From NCBI GenBank assembly GCA_022842825.1, contig JALHOU010000003.1, forward strand, positions 1 through 40,938: a DNA stretch of 40,938 nt, in the 5' to 3' direction. Each line of letters opens with the position of its first letter. Within the stretch, counting starts at the first letter, position 1. A program made the position numbers and the translations under genes. The stretch comes from Rubrivivax sp. GTDB taxonomy: Bacteria > Pseudomonadota > Gammaproteobacteria > Burkholderiales > Burkholderiaceae_C. Below are positions 24,607-33,416 of the stretch, piece after piece. A model generated the notes under the pieces. That model searched no databases. It saw nothing but the letters and a program-made list of their open reading frames with translations, and had not been told where the DNA came from.

Positions 24607-24636
24607 GAGACGACCCCAGACGACCCGAGACGACGA
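24607..24636 (+). repeat. Three tandem 10-bp repeats
   Basis: GAGACGACCC, CAGACGACCC and GAGACGACGA follow one another at exact 10-bp spacing (AGACGAC at 24608, 24618 and 24628) in the 68-nt gap before the fused LivMGF gene. No ribosome site is evident near ATG 24649. Confidence 0.6.
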
Positions 24637-24648
24637 CGGCCGCACACC

Positions 24649-27171
24649 ATGCCGCAACGCCGCGATCTGATCATCCTGCTGCTCGGGCTGGTGCTGCTGC
24701 CCTTCGCGCTGCGCGCGCTGGGCCTGGGCACGACCTCGGCCACCGAGGTGGTGGTGTTTGCGCTCGCCTGCATGGCGCTCAATGTCCTGGTCGGCTACAC
24801 GGGCCTGGTCTCGTTCGGCCATGGGGCCTGGTTCGGGCTTGGAGCCTACGCCGCGGGCTTGGCGCAGAAGGAACTGTTCCCCGGCAGCTTCGTCCTGCCG
24901 CTGCTGGTCGCCTTGGCCGCGGTGCTGGTGCTGGCGTTTGCGTTCGGCTTCCTCGTGCTGCGCCGGCGCGGCGTGTACTTCTCGCTGCTCACGCTGGCGC
25001 TGGCGGCGATGCTCTACGCGGTGGCCTTCCGCTGGACGGCAGTGACGGGCGGCGAGAACGGCCTGGGTGGCATCACGCGGCCGGTGCTGCTGGGTGTGTC
25101 CTTCGACAACGCCGACGCCTACTACGTGCTCGTGGCCAGCATCGCGCTGGTGGCGGTGGGGTTGCTGTGGCGCTTCCACCGCTCGCCGCTGGGCACGGTG
25201 CTCGTGGCCATCCGCGAAAACGAGCAGCGGGCGCGCTTCGTCGGCTACGCCACCAACCGCTACAAGCTCGCCGCCTTCACGCTCTCGGCCGGCCTCACGG
25301 GGCTGGCCGGCGTGCTGCTGCTCTTCAACAACCGAATGACGAGCGCCGAGCCGATCTCGGTGGCCTTCAGCGGCGAGCTGCTGGCCATGGTGATCATCGG
25401 CGGCATGCGCAGCTTCCTCGGGCCGGCGCTGGGGGCGTTGTTCTTCGTCATCTTCCGCGACTTCCTCTCACGCGTCACCGAGAACTGGCTGCTGTGGTTC
25501 GGGCTGCTGTTCGTGGCCTTCATCGTCTTCTCGCCCACGGGGCTGGTGGGGGTGGCGCAGCGCATCCGGCAGCGGTTGCGGCCGCCGCCGGCGGTGGACG
25601 CCGCGATGGCCTCGCGTGGGCAGGGCGAGGTCGTGCTGCCCGCATCGCTGAAGCCGCAGCAGCATGCCGAGGGGCCGGTGCTGCAGGTGCAGGGCCTGGG
25701 CAAGAGCTTCGGCGGCATCCGCGCCGTGACGGGGCTGGACCTCGCCGTGCGCGACCGCTCGCTGCACGCACTGATCGGCCCCAACGGTGCCGGCAAGACG
25801 ACCGCCTTCAACGCCATCTCGGGCCTCTTCGCGCCCGACGCCGGGCAGGTGCGGCTGCTCGGGCGCGAGGTGCAGGGGCTGAGCCCGGAAGACATCACGC
25901 AGGCGGGCGTGGGTCGTTCGTTCCAGATCACGAATCTCTTCGGCGCGCTCTCGGTGGCCGAGAACGTGCGCCTGGCGGTGCAGGCGCGCGACCGCCGCCG
26001 CATGTGGTTCTGGGTCGATGCGGCCTCGCTCTCGCAGGTGGGCGAAGACAGCGCCGATGTCGTGCGCACGATGGGCCTGGCCGGCATCGAGCAGGCGGAG
26101 GCGGCGTCGCTCTCCTATGGCGGGCAGCGCCTGCTCGACATGGCGCTGGCGGTGGCGACGCGGCCTCGCGTGCTGCTGCTCGACGAGCCGCTGGCCGGCC
26201 TGGCCGCCGCCGAGCGAGAGCGCGTGGGCCAGCTCATCAAGGGCATCTCGCGCGAGCTGCCCGTGCTGCTGGTGGAGCACGACATCGACCGCGTCTTCGC
26301 GCTCGCCGACCACGTGACGGTCATGAACGAAGGCCGGCGCCTGGTGGACGGCACGGTCGACGACGCGCGCAACTCGCCGCGCGTGCAGGAGGTGTACGTG
26401 GGCTCGGGCAGCCACGCGCTGGCGGCGCGTGCGCGCACCAGCGCCGCACGCGAGACGACGCTGCTGACGCTGCAGGGCGTGAACACCTTCTACGGCAAGA
26501 GTCACATCCTGCGCGACGTGGCCTTCGACGTGCGCGACCGCGAGATCGTGGCCCTGCTCGGCCGCAACGGCGCGGGCAAGAGCACGCTGCTGAAAACCAT
26601 CGTCGGCGTCACGCCGCCGGCCGCCGGGCGTGTCACGCTCTCGGGCCGCGAGCTGGCCGGCGAGCCCTCGGCGCGCATCGCGCGCCAGGGCGTGGCCTAC
26701 GTACCGCAGGGGCGCGGGCTCTTCGCCGGCATGACGGTGGCCGAGAACATGCAGCTCGGGCGCTTGAAGCGGCTGTCGGGCCGCGCCGACGCCGGCGTCG
26801 CCTGGGACGAGGAGCGCGTCTTCGCCTTCTTCCCGCGACTCAAGGAGCGCTGGCGCACCGAGGCCGACTACCTGAGCGGCGGCGAGCAGCAGATGGTGGC
26901 GGTGGCGCGTGCACTGGCCGGCGACACGCGACTGCTGCTGCTCGACGAGCCGTTCGAGGGCCTCGCGCCCACCGTGGTGGAAGAGCTCTTCGAGGCTTTC
27001 GACAAGCTGCGGCAGGAGATCAGCATCGTCATCGTCGACCACCACCTCGACCTCGCGCTGGCCCTGTCGGACCGCACGGTGGCGCTGGAGCGTGGCGAGG
27101 TGGTGCACGTCGGCCCCTCGCGCGTGTTGGCGGAGGACCTGGAACTGCGGCGGCGGGTGTTGTGGATGTGA
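24649..27171 (+). CDS. LivM-LivG-LivF triple fusion: ABC permease with two ATPase domains
   Basis: One 840-residue frame joins three proteins that are normally separate. Residues 1-310 are a LivM-type permease (VLVGYTGLVSFGHGAWFGLGAYAAG, VIIGGMRSFLGPALGALFF). Residues about 345-590 are a LivG-type ATPase (Walker A GPNGAGKTT 377-385, signature SYGGQ 489-493 where SYGEQ is usual, Walker B VLLLDEP, EHD). Residues about 604-840 are a LivF-type ATPase (Walker A GRNGAGKST 638-646, LSGGEQ 742-747, LLLLDEP). The linkers (311-344, 585-603) are polar and Ala/Arg-rich. Both ATPase sites look intact. With LivH-like 23711 and the binding protein 22403 it makes a complete importer with both nucleotide domains tethered to one permease half. 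Coding composition is continuous across the joins, arguing against a sequencing artefact. Confidence 0.92.
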   Translation: MPQRRDLIILLLGLVLLPFALRALGLGTTSATEVVVFALACMALNVLVGYTGLVSFGHGAWFGLGAYAAGLAQKELFPGSFVLPLLVALAAVLVLAFAFGFLVLRRRGVYFSLLTLALAAMLYAVAFRWTAVTGGENGLGGITRPVLLGVSFDNADAYYVLVASIALVAVGLLWRFHRSPLGTVLVAIRENEQRARFVGYATNRYKLAAFTLSAGLTGLAGVLLLFNNRMTSAEPISVAFSGELLAMVIIGGMRSFLGPALGALFFVIFRDFLSRVTENWLLWFGLLFVAFIVFSPTGLVGVAQRIRQRLRPPPAVDAAMASRGQGEVVLPASLKPQQHAEGPVLQVQGLGKSFGGIRAVTGLDLAVRDRSLHALIGPNGAGKTTAFNAISGLFAPDAGQVRLLGREVQGLSPEDITQAGVGRSFQITNLFGALSVAENVRLAVQARDRRRMWFWVDAASLSQVGEDSADVVRTMGLAGIEQAEAASLSYGGQRLLDMALAVATRPRVLLLDEPLAGLAAAERERVGQLIKGISRELPVLLVEHDIDRVFALADHVTVMNEGRRLVDGTVDDARNSPRVQEVYVGSGSHALAARARTSAARETTLLTLQGVNTFYGKSHILRDVAFDVRDREIVALLGRNGAGKSTLLKTIVGVTPPAAGRVTLSGRELAGEPSARIARQGVAYVPQGRGLFAGMTVAENMQLGRLKRLSGRADAGVAWDEERVFAFFPRLKERWRTEADYLSGGEQQMVAVARALAGDTRLLLLDEPFEGLAPTVVEELFEAFDKLRQEISIVIVDHHLDLALALSDRTVALERGEVVHVGPSRVLAEDLELRRRVLWM

Positions 27172-27193
27172 TGGACGGACGGGAGCGGATGCG

Positions 27194-28141
27194 ATGAACG
27201 ATCAGCGAGTGGCCATCGTCGGCGCCGGCCTCATCGGCCGCGCCTGGGCGAACGTGTTCGCGCGCGCCGGCTGGCAGGTGGCGATGTGGGATCCCGATGC
27301 GGCGCAGCGCGAGGCCGCCGCCGGACTGGTGGCGCAGTCGCTGCGCGACCTCGCCGCGCACGGCCTCGTGGCCGACCCCGAGGCGGCCGCCGGGCGCCTG
27401 CGCGTGGCCGCCTCGCTCGCCGACGCGGTGCGCGACGTGCATTACGTGCAGGAGAGCGGCCCCGAGGTGCAGGCGGTGAAGGCGCAGACCTTCGCCGAGC
27501 TGGATGCCGCGGCGCCCGCCGGCGCGGTGCTGGCCTCTTCCACCTCGGCCATCGTGGCCTCGCGCTTCACCGAAGGGCTGAAGGGCCGCGCCCGCTGCCT
27601 CGTCGCGCACCCGGTCAATCCACCGCATCTCGTGCCGGTGGTGGAAGTGTGCGGGGCGCCGTGGACCGACGCTGCCGTGAAGCAGCGCGCCATCGAAGTG
27701 CTGAGGAGCGTGGGCCAGGTGCCGATCGACGTGAAGCGCGAGATCGACGGCTTCGTGCTCAACCGCCTGCAGGTGGCGCTGCTGACGGAGGCCTTCCGCC
27801 TCGTGCAGGAAGGCGTCGTCAGCCCCGAGGACCTGGACCACACCATCGCCGACGGGCTCGGGCTGCGCTGGGCCTTCATGGGCCCATTCGAGACCATCGA
27901 GCTCAATGCGCCCGGTGGCACGGCCGACTACTGCCGCCGCTATGTCGACTGGTTCCGCCGCTACATGGCCGACGCGCCGCCTGCCAGCGTGTGGGACGAC
28001 GCGAACTGGCAGCGCGCCGCCGCCGCCTGGGGCCCGCCGCCGACGCCGGCGCAGATCGCCGACAAGAGCCGCTGGCGCGACCGGCGGCTCGCGGCGCTGG
28101 TGGCGCACAAGCGCGGCCAGCCCGGTCCCGGCGAACAATAG
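27194..28141 (+). CDS. 3-hydroxyacid dehydrogenase, lambda-crystallin / L-gulonate dehydrogenase-like
   Basis: The 315-residue protein of the 3-hydroxyacyl-CoA dehydrogenase superfamily has NAD loop VAIVGAGLIGRAWA (residues 7-19), SSTSA (115-119), catalytic His in AHPVNPPH (about 139) and EIDGFVLNRLQ. The stretch VSPEDLDHTIADGLGLRWAFMGPFETI is particularly like mammalian CRYL1. These enzymes oxidise free 3-hydroxy acids (L-gulonate, carnitine-like substrates) to 3-keto acids with NAD. L-carnitine dehydrogenase is a close alternative. The neighbouring beta-keto acid cleavage enzyme would use the product. ATG 27194 is 22 nt after the transporter gene. Confidence 0.88.
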   Translation: MNDQRVAIVGAGLIGRAWANVFARAGWQVAMWDPDAAQREAAAGLVAQSLRDLAAHGLVADPEAAAGRLRVAASLADAVRDVHYVQESGPEVQAVKAQTFAELDAAAPAGAVLASSTSAIVASRFTEGLKGRARCLVAHPVNPPHLVPVVEVCGAPWTDAAVKQRAIEVLRSVGQVPIDVKREIDGFVLNRLQVALLTEAFRLVQEGVVSPEDLDHTIADGLGLRWAFMGPFETIELNAPGGTADYCRRYVDWFRRYMADAPPASVWDDANWQRAAAAWGPPPTPAQIADKSRWRDRRLAALVAHKRGQPGPGEQ

Positions 28142-28193
28142 GCGCGCGCCACCCTCCCGCAGCCTGCCCGCATCCATCCGAAGGAGAACCGCC

Positions 28194-29138
28194 ATGTCCG
28201 AAACCCCGTCCCGCCGCAAGAAGGTCGTCATCACCTGCGCCGTCACCGGCGCCATCCACACGCCATCGATGAGCCCGCACCTGCCCATCACGGCCGACGA
28301 GATCGCCGATGCGGCCATCGGCGCGTACGAGGCCGGCGCGGCTGTCGTGCACCTGCATGCGCGCGACCCCCAGGACGGCCGGCCCGACCAGAGCCCGGCC
28401 GCCTTCGAGCCCTTCCTCAAGCGCATCAAGGGTCATTGCGACGTCGTCATCAACATCACCACCGGCGGCGCGCCGACGATGACGGTGGAGGAGCGCCTCA
28501 AGCCTTGCGCCCACTTCAAGCCCGAGGTGGCGTCGCTGAACATGGGCTCGATGAACTTCGGGCTCTTCCCGATGCTCGCCCGCTTCAAGGAGTTCAAGCA
28601 CGACTGGGAGCGGCCGTATCTCGAAGGCAGCGACGAGCGCATCTTCAAGAACACCTTCCGCGACATCGCCAACATCCTGAACACCTGCTCGGCCAACGGC
28701 ACGCGCTTCGAGATCGAGTGCTACGACATCGGGCACCTGTACACGCTGGCCCACTTTGCCGAGCGGGGGCTCGTGAAGCCGCCGTTCTTCGTCCAGTCGG
28801 TGTTCGGCATCCTCGGCGGCATCGGCCCCCACCCGGAGGACGTGGCGCACATGAAGCGCACCGCCGACCGCCTGTTCGGGCGCAACTACGTGTGGAGCGT
28901 GCTCGGCGCCGGGCGCAACCAGTTGCCGATCGCGGCGCAGTCGGTGGCGCTGGGCGGCAACGTGCGCGTGGGGCTGGAGGATTCGCTGTGGATCGGCCCC
29001 GGCCAGCTGGCGAAGAGCAACGCCGAGCAGGTGCGCGCGGCGCGGCAGGTCATCGAAGGCCTGGGCTACGAGGTGGCCACGCCGTCCGAGGCGCGCGAGA
29101 TGCTGCAGCTCAAGGGGCGCGAGCAGGTCAATTTCTAG
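28194..29138 (+). CDS. Beta-keto acid cleavage enzyme (BKACE, DUF849)
   Basis: The 314-residue TIM-barrel protein of the 3-keto-5-aminohexanoate cleavage family has the metal-binding HxH in VVHLHARDP (His 53, 55), NITTGG, the ECYDIGHLY strand and the GLEDSLWIG segment with the third metal ligand Glu. BKACE proteins condense a beta-keto acid with acetyl-CoA and release acetoacetate plus a new CoA ester. Adjacent genes predict that the keto acid comes from the dehydrogenase at 27194. AAGGAG upstream of ATG 28194 is a strong ribosome site. It ends the operon. Confidence 0.92.
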   Translation: MSETPSRRKKVVITCAVTGAIHTPSMSPHLPITADEIADAAIGAYEAGAAVVHLHARDPQDGRPDQSPAAFEPFLKRIKGHCDVVINITTGGAPTMTVEERLKPCAHFKPEVASLNMGSMNFGLFPMLARFKEFKHDWERPYLEGSDERIFKNTFRDIANILNTCSANGTRFEIECYDIGHLYTLAHFAERGLVKPPFFVQSVFGILGGIGPHPEDVAHMKRTADRLFGRNYVWSVLGAGRNQLPIAAQSVALGGNVRVGLEDSLWIGPGQLAKSNAEQVRAARQVIEGLGYEVATPSEAREMLQLKGREQVNF

Positions 29139-29190
29139 GGTCCAGCGCGGCGCGGCGGCGCTTCGGGCCGTGGGGGCCATGAGATCGGGC

Positions 29191-29219
29191 CTTGAAATCG
29201 GCCGGGGCGCCCACAATCT
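29191..29219 (+). promoter_or_regulatory. Sigma-32 (heat-shock)-type promoter of htpG
   Basis: CTTGAAA (29191-29197) is followed after 12 bp by CCCACAATCT (29210-29219). This fits the RpoH pattern CTTGAAA, 11-15 bp, CCCCAT-like. It is 79 nt before the htpG ATG. The -35 is perfect, the -10 partial. Confidence 0.6.
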
Positions 29220-29297
29220 GGCCTCGCGCGCTCGGCCGGGGAGGCTTGGGCGTGCCCGTTCTCCCAGGCCCATCGCAACCACCGCCACTGATCGCCC

Positions 29298-31190
29298 ATG
29301 GACAAGAAGACCCATTCCTTCCAGGCCGAGGTCAAGCAGATCCTGCACCTCGTCACGCACTCGCTGTACAGCAACAAGGAGATCTTCCTGCGCGAGCTGG
29401 TCTCCAACGCCAGCGACGCCTGCGACAAGCTGCGCTTCGAGGCGCTGGACAGGCCGGCCCTCTTCGAGGACGCGCCCAACCTCGAGGTGCGCATCTGGTT
29501 CGACGCCGAAGCCAAGACCATCACCATCCGCGACAACGGCGTGGGCATGAGCGCCGACGAGGCGGTGGCCCACCTGGGCACGATCGCCAAGAGCGGCACG
29601 CGCGAGTTCATGGCCGCGCTCGAGGGCGACAAGAAAAAGGACGCCAACCTCATCGGCCAGTTCGGCGTGGGCTTCTATTCGGGCTACATCGTCGCCGACC
29701 GCATCACGGTGGAAAGCCGCCGCGCCGGCCTCCAGCACGACCAGGGCGTGCGTTGGAGCAGCGAGGGCACGGGCGAGTTCGAGGTCGAGGCGATCACGCG
29801 CGCCGAGCGCGGCACCGACGTCATCCTGCACCTGCGCGAAGGCGAGGAGGAGTTCCTCTCGGCCTGGAAGCTGAAGTCCATCGTCGGCAAGTACTCCGAC
29901 CACATCTCGCTGCCCATCCTGATGAAGAAGGAGACCTGGGACGAGGAGAAGAAGGCCCAGGTCGACACCGGCGAGTGGGAGACGGTGAACAAGGCTGCCG
30001 CGCTGTGGACGCGCCCCAAGAGCGACATCACCGACCAGCAGTACCAGGACTTCTACAAGCAGATCAGCTACGACCAGGAGCCGCCGCTCGCCTACACGCA
30101 CAACCGCGTGGAGGGGCGCAGCGAGTACACGCAGTTGCTGTACGTGCCGGCGAAGGCGCCGTTCGACCTCTGGAACCGCGACAAGCGCGGCGGCGTGAAG
30201 CTGTACGTGAAGCGCGTCTTCATCATGGACGACGCCGAGGCGCTGATGCCGGTGTACCTGCGCTTCGTGAAGGGCGTGATCGACTCGGCCGACCTGCCAC
30301 TCAACGTGAGCCGCGAGTTGCTGCAGGAAAGCCGCGACGTGAAGGCGATCCGCGAGGGCTGCACGAAGCGGGTGCTGGCGATGCTGGAGGACGTGGCTCA
30401 AAGTGAAGACGTGAGCCAGAAGGCCAAGTACGCCGAGTTCTGGAAGCAGTTCGGCGCGGTGCTGAAGGAAGGCATCGGCGAGGACCACGCCAACCGCGAG
30501 CGGCTGGCCAAGCTGTACCGCTTTGCCTCCACGCACGCCGATGAAGGCGTCTCCTTCGCGGACTACAAGAGCCGCATGAAGGAGGGCCAGGAAGAGATCT
30601 ACTACATCACCGCCGACACGCTGACCGCAGCCAAGGCGAGCCCGCAGCTGGAGATCTTCCGCAAGAAGGGCATCGAGGTGCTGCTGCTCGTCGACCGCGT
30701 CGACGAGTGGATGCTCTCGCACCTTTACGAGTACGAGGGCCACACGCTCACGAGCGTGGCCAAGGGCTCGGTCGACCTGGGCAAACTGCAGGACGAGGCA
30801 GAGAAGAAGCAGGCCGAGGCCGCCGCCGAGGCGGCCAAGCCGCTGATCGAGCGGCTGAAGAAGTCGCTCGAGGGCCGCGCCAAGGATGTGCGCGCGACGA
30901 CGCGCCTCGTCGACTCGCCCGCCTGCATCGTGGTGGAAGAGGGCGACATGAGCGGCCACCTCGCCCGCCTGCTCAAGCAGGCCGGGCAGAGCGCGCCCGA
31001 GAGCAAGCCCATCCTCGAGGTGAACCCCGAGCATGCGCTGGTGAAGAAGCTCGACTCGGCCGAAGGCAGCGAGCACTTCGACGACCTGGCGCAGGTGCTC
31101 TTCGACCAGGCCGTGCTGGCCGAAGGCGGGCAACTCGAGGACCCGGCGGCCTACGTGCGGCGCGTCAATGCGCTGCTGACGGGCACCTGA
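29298..31190 (+). CDS. htpG: Chaperone protein HtpG (Hsp90)
   Basis: The 630-residue protein is a full-length bacterial Hsp90. The GHKL ATPase N-domain shows [21 protein letters not shown] (with catalytic Glu), DNGVGM, the lid region and GQFGVGFYS. The middle domain includes [16 protein letters not shown] and the C-terminal dimerisation domain follows to residue 630. The protein folds and matures client proteins in the cytoplasm and is stress-induced, in keeping with the sigma-32-type promoter just upstream. Confidence 0.98.
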   Translation: MDKKTHSFQAEVKQILHLVTHSLYSNKEIFLRELVSNASDACDKLRFEALDRPALFEDAPNLEVRIWFDAEAKTITIRDNGVGMSADEAVAHLGTIAKSGTREFMAALEGDKKKDANLIGQFGVGFYSGYIVADRITVESRRAGLQHDQGVRWSSEGTGEFEVEAITRAERGTDVILHLREGEEEFLSAWKLKSIVGKYSDHISLPILMKKETWDEEKKAQVDTGEWETVNKAAALWTRPKSDITDQQYQDFYKQISYDQEPPLAYTHNRVEGRSEYTQLLYVPAKAPFDLWNRDKRGGVKLYVKRVFIMDDAEALMPVYLRFVKGVIDSADLPLNVSRELLQESRDVKAIREGCTKRVLAMLEDVAQSEDVSQKAKYAEFWKQFGAVLKEGIGEDHANRERLAKLYRFASTHADEGVSFADYKSRMKEGQEEIYYITADTLTAAKASPQLEIFRKKGIEVLLLVDRVDEWMLSHLYEYEGHTLTSVAKGSVDLGKLQDEAEKKQAEAAAEAAKPLIERLKKSLEGRAKDVRATTRLVDSPACIVVEEGDMSGHLARLLKQAGQSAPESKPILEVNPEHALVKKLDSAEGSEHFDDLAQVLFDQAVLAEGGQLEDPAAYVRRVNALLTGT

Positions 31191-31232
31191 AGCGGCCGGG
31201 CCCGCCGTCACCGCCTGTCGTGGGTGGTCCGG

Positions 31233-31254
31233 GGGCCGGGCGGTCATCCGGCCC
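31233..31254. terminator. Hairpin between convergent htpG and srkA-like genes
   Basis: GGGCCGG (31233-31239) pairs perfectly with CCGGCCC (31248-31254) around an 8-nt loop, in the 69-bp gap between convergent stops. TGAAGC (31188-31193) and GCTTCA (31257-31262) form a further outer match that includes both stop codons. No T-tract follows. Confidence 0.4.
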
Positions 31255-31259
31255 GCGCT

Positions 31260-32264
31260 TCAGCCGGCCATCGCCTCGATCTGCTCGCGCAGCTGCGCCG
31301 TCTGCTGGCTCCAGTAGGCGGCGCTGCCGAAGAACGGGAAGTGCATCGGGAACGTCGGGTCGATCCAACGCTCGGCCAGCCAGGCGCTGTGGCGCACCAT
31401 GCGCAACGTGCGCAAGGGCTCGATGAGGGTGCGCTCGCGGTCGTCGAATTCGCTGAACTGCTCGTAGCCTTCGAGCAGCCGGTTGAGCTGGCGCGCCATC
31501 GTGGCGTGGTCGCCAGAGACCAGCATCCACAGATCCTGCACCGCGGGGCCCTGCATCGCGTCGTCGAGGTCCACCACGTGCGGGCCGCTTTGCTCTCCGG
31601 TCTGTCGCCACAGCACGTTGCCGATGTGGCAGTCGCCATGAAGCCGCAGCGTGGCCAGCGGCGCAGCCGCGTCGAACGCGGCCACCACCAGCGCGAGTGC
31701 GGCCTCGCAGGTGCTGCGCCAGGCCGGGAGCTGGTCGGGCGGCACGAAGCCGCCGTCGATGATGAGCCTCAGCGCGCGCTGGCCGTCGGGCCCAGGCTCG
31801 AGGTGGTGGCGGAAGGCGAAGGGCTGGCGCCTGCCGACCGCGTGCAGGCGGCCGATGAAGCGGCCGATGCGCTCGAGCGTGCCTGGGTCGTCGAGTTCGG
31901 GCTCGCGGCCGGCGCAGCGCGCGGCGACGGCGAAGCGGTGGCCGGCCAGGCAGGCAAGCGTCGGCGGCGCGCCGAGCAGCGCCAGGCCGGCCACGGCCTG
32001 CGTCGGCGCCAGCACCAGCGGCGGCACGACGGGCACTTCCGCCTCGGCGAGCTCGAGCGCGAAGGCGTGCTCCTCGAGGATCTGCGCGTCGCTCCAGCGC
32101 CCCGGCCGGTAGAACTTGGCCACGACGGCGCTGCCGTCCTCCAGGAAGACCTGGAAGACGCGGTTCTCGTAGGAGTTGAGCTGCAGGATGCGGCCGTCGC
32201 CGCGCAGGCCGGCTGCGTCGAGCGCGTCCAGCACCTGCTGGGGGGTCAGGTCCCCGTAGCCCAC
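31260..32264 (-). CDS. srkA: Stress response kinase A-like protein (SrkA/RdoA, YihE)
   Basis: The 334-residue protein has the aminoglycoside-phosphotransferase-type kinase fold. It shows the nucleotide-binding strand VVAKFYRP with the Lys, the catalytic loop HGDCHIGNVLW (about 209-219) and metal-binding Asp in VDLDDA (about 232). The C-terminal MRHSAWLAERWIDPTFP is characteristic of SrkA. SrkA is a Ser/Thr kinase that protects cells from stress-induced death. Translation starts at GTG 32264. It is 28 nt downstream of the DUF2726-type gene and converges on htpG. Confidence 0.88.
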   Translation of the reverse strand: MGYGDLTPQQVLDALDAAGLRGDGRILQLNSYENRVFQVFLEDGSAVVAKFYRPGRWSDAQILEEHAFALELAEAEVPVVPPLVLAPTQAVAGLALLGAPPTLACLAGHRFAVAARCAGREPELDDPGTLERIGRFIGRLHAVGRRQPFAFRHHLEPGPDGQRALRLIIDGGFVPPDQLPAWRSTCEAALALVVAAFDAAAPLATLRLHGDCHIGNVLWRQTGEQSGPHVVDLDDAMQGPAVQDLWMLVSGDHATMARQLNRLLEGYEQFSEFDDRERTLIEPLRTLRMVRHSAWLAERWIDPTFPMHFPFFGSAAYWSQQTAQLREQIEAMAG

Positions 32265-32292
32265 ACCGCTGCCGAGTCGGCCTCGTGCCGGC

Positions 32293-33015
32293 TCAGTGCC
32301 TCGTCGGCGGGGCGTCGACCACCTCGCCGCCGCGCTCGGGCAGCACGCTCGGCAGGCTGCGCGAGAAGCCGCTGATGACGCTGTCGCGGCCGAACATCGA
32401 GTCTCGGGTGTGGGCGGCGGCGGCCCATTGCGTCGGGCGTCGATGGGGCGGGGCGCTCTCCGCGTCAGGCGCGGAGGCGCTGGCCGCGCGCAGGCCGGAG
32501 TGCATCACGGCTGCCGGCGCCGGCCACAACGCCGCCGCGGAGGGCACGAGAAGCTGCAGCTCCGGCACCGAAGGCGTGTGCCCGGCCGCATAGCGCACAT
32601 AGCGGATCTGGCAGGCCGCCAGCACGGCCTGCTTGATCTGCATCGAGCGACGGGCCGGGTTGCGTCCGTCCTCCAGGTCGATGGCCGCCAACACGCGGCC
32701 GTTCGGGCTGCAGACGGCGAAGCTGACGTGTGTGGCGCCCAGCAGGTCGAACCAGAACCCCACCTGCGCCGGGTCGGTGGGGTGGCAGAAGCGCACCAGC
32801 GGCAGCTTGGCGAGCACCACCTGCTGCGGCAGCGCTTCCCTCAACTGACGATGCACACGTCCCTCGTGGGCATTGAAAACCGACCTGGGTGTGAGCGACC
32901 ACTCAGTTGGAAGGTCCGACTCCAGCTTCCTGCGCCGCGCGAGCAGCACATAGGCCAGCACGCCCACGGCAAAGGCGGTGACGAGCACGAGGAGCCAGGC
33001 AAGGGTCGGGGTCAT
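32293..33015 (-). CDS. DUF2726-type membrane-anchored protein
   Basis: The 240-residue product starts at ATG 33015 with one hydrophobic helix (residues about 5-25) and a basic ARRRK stop-transfer. A DUF2726-like domain follows (about 40-160), including [46 protein letters not shown] and the ALDLEDG-like segment [20 protein letters not shown]. The last 70 residues are Ala/Ser/Pro-rich and probably disordered. DUF2726 is related to nuclease folds, but no activity is established. An in-frame upstream ATG at 33108 adds an Arg/Gly-rich stretch that would precede the membrane helix and is unlikely. Confidence 0.78.
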   Translation of the reverse strand: MTPTLAWLLVLVTAFAVGVLAYVLLARRRKLESDLPTEWSLTPRSVFNAHEGRVHRQLREALPQQVVLAKLPLVRFCHPTDPAQVGFWFDLLGATHVSFAVCSPNGRVLAAIDLEDGRNPARRSMQIKQAVLAACQIRYVRYAAGHTPSVPELQLLVPSAAALWPAPAAVMHSGLRAASASAPDAESAPPHRRPTQWAAAAHTRDSMFGRDSVISGFSRSLPSVLPERGGEVVDAPPTRH

Positions 33016-33416
33016 ATGGCGTGAGCCCCGGCGGCGCCGCGGGCGAAGAGCGACGGCAGAAGCGCTCCCGGCGGGCCTTGAGGGTTCCCTGGCGCCGGAC
33101 GATACCAAGGCCGGCGGCTCGCGGGTTGCGGATATACTTCTCGGCTTTCCCGATCACGGCCGGGAAAGGGCGTGGCGGTGGGCGCACCCGCAGGCACTCG
33201 AAGCAGTGCGGCAGGATCCCCTCGCCAGGCCGGCAGCCTGTCATCCAGGGTGCCCCGTGGATGCGCTTGGGCGCATCCGCACCCCGAAGAGGCCCAGCCG
33301 CGCAGGCGGCGCACAAGCGGTTCCGACGGGGCATGGGGCAGCGGGAGGGTTGCCATGCCGTTCACGCGCGACCGGGCCCGGATAGGCGGGCAGGACGCGT
33401 TTCTCGGAAGACCCTC
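33016..33416. other. Divergent intergenic region and rplM leader
   Basis: This 401-bp gap separates the DUF2726-type gene (leftward) from rplM (rightward). A -10-like TATACT is at 33133-33138 without a good -35. If used, it would give a leader of about 270 nt for rplM. The leader contains the stem-loop listed at 33248-33284. I see no open frame with recognisable protein features here. Confidence 0.45.
33248..33284 (+). promoter_or_regulatory. Stem-loop in the rplM leader
   Basis: GTGGATGCGC (33257-33266) pairs with GCGCATCCGC (33271-33280) around TTGG: ten pairs with one G-U. GGGTG (33248-33252) and CACCC (33280-33284) can extend it. It may be a binding site for autogenous control by L13 or an attenuator. 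Function is inferred from position only. Confidence 0.4.

Noticed and set aside
27903-31247. A minus-strand open frame of more than 1,100 codons opposite htpG and the BKACE gene
   Set aside because: It is a product of the very high GC third positions on the coding strand; it has no recognisable domain and overlaps two unmistakable plus-strand genes.
33021-33416. Open frame running into rplM from the left
   Set aside because: The added 132 residues are Arg/Gly-rich and unrelated to L13, whose 142-residue length is fixed by ATG 33417.
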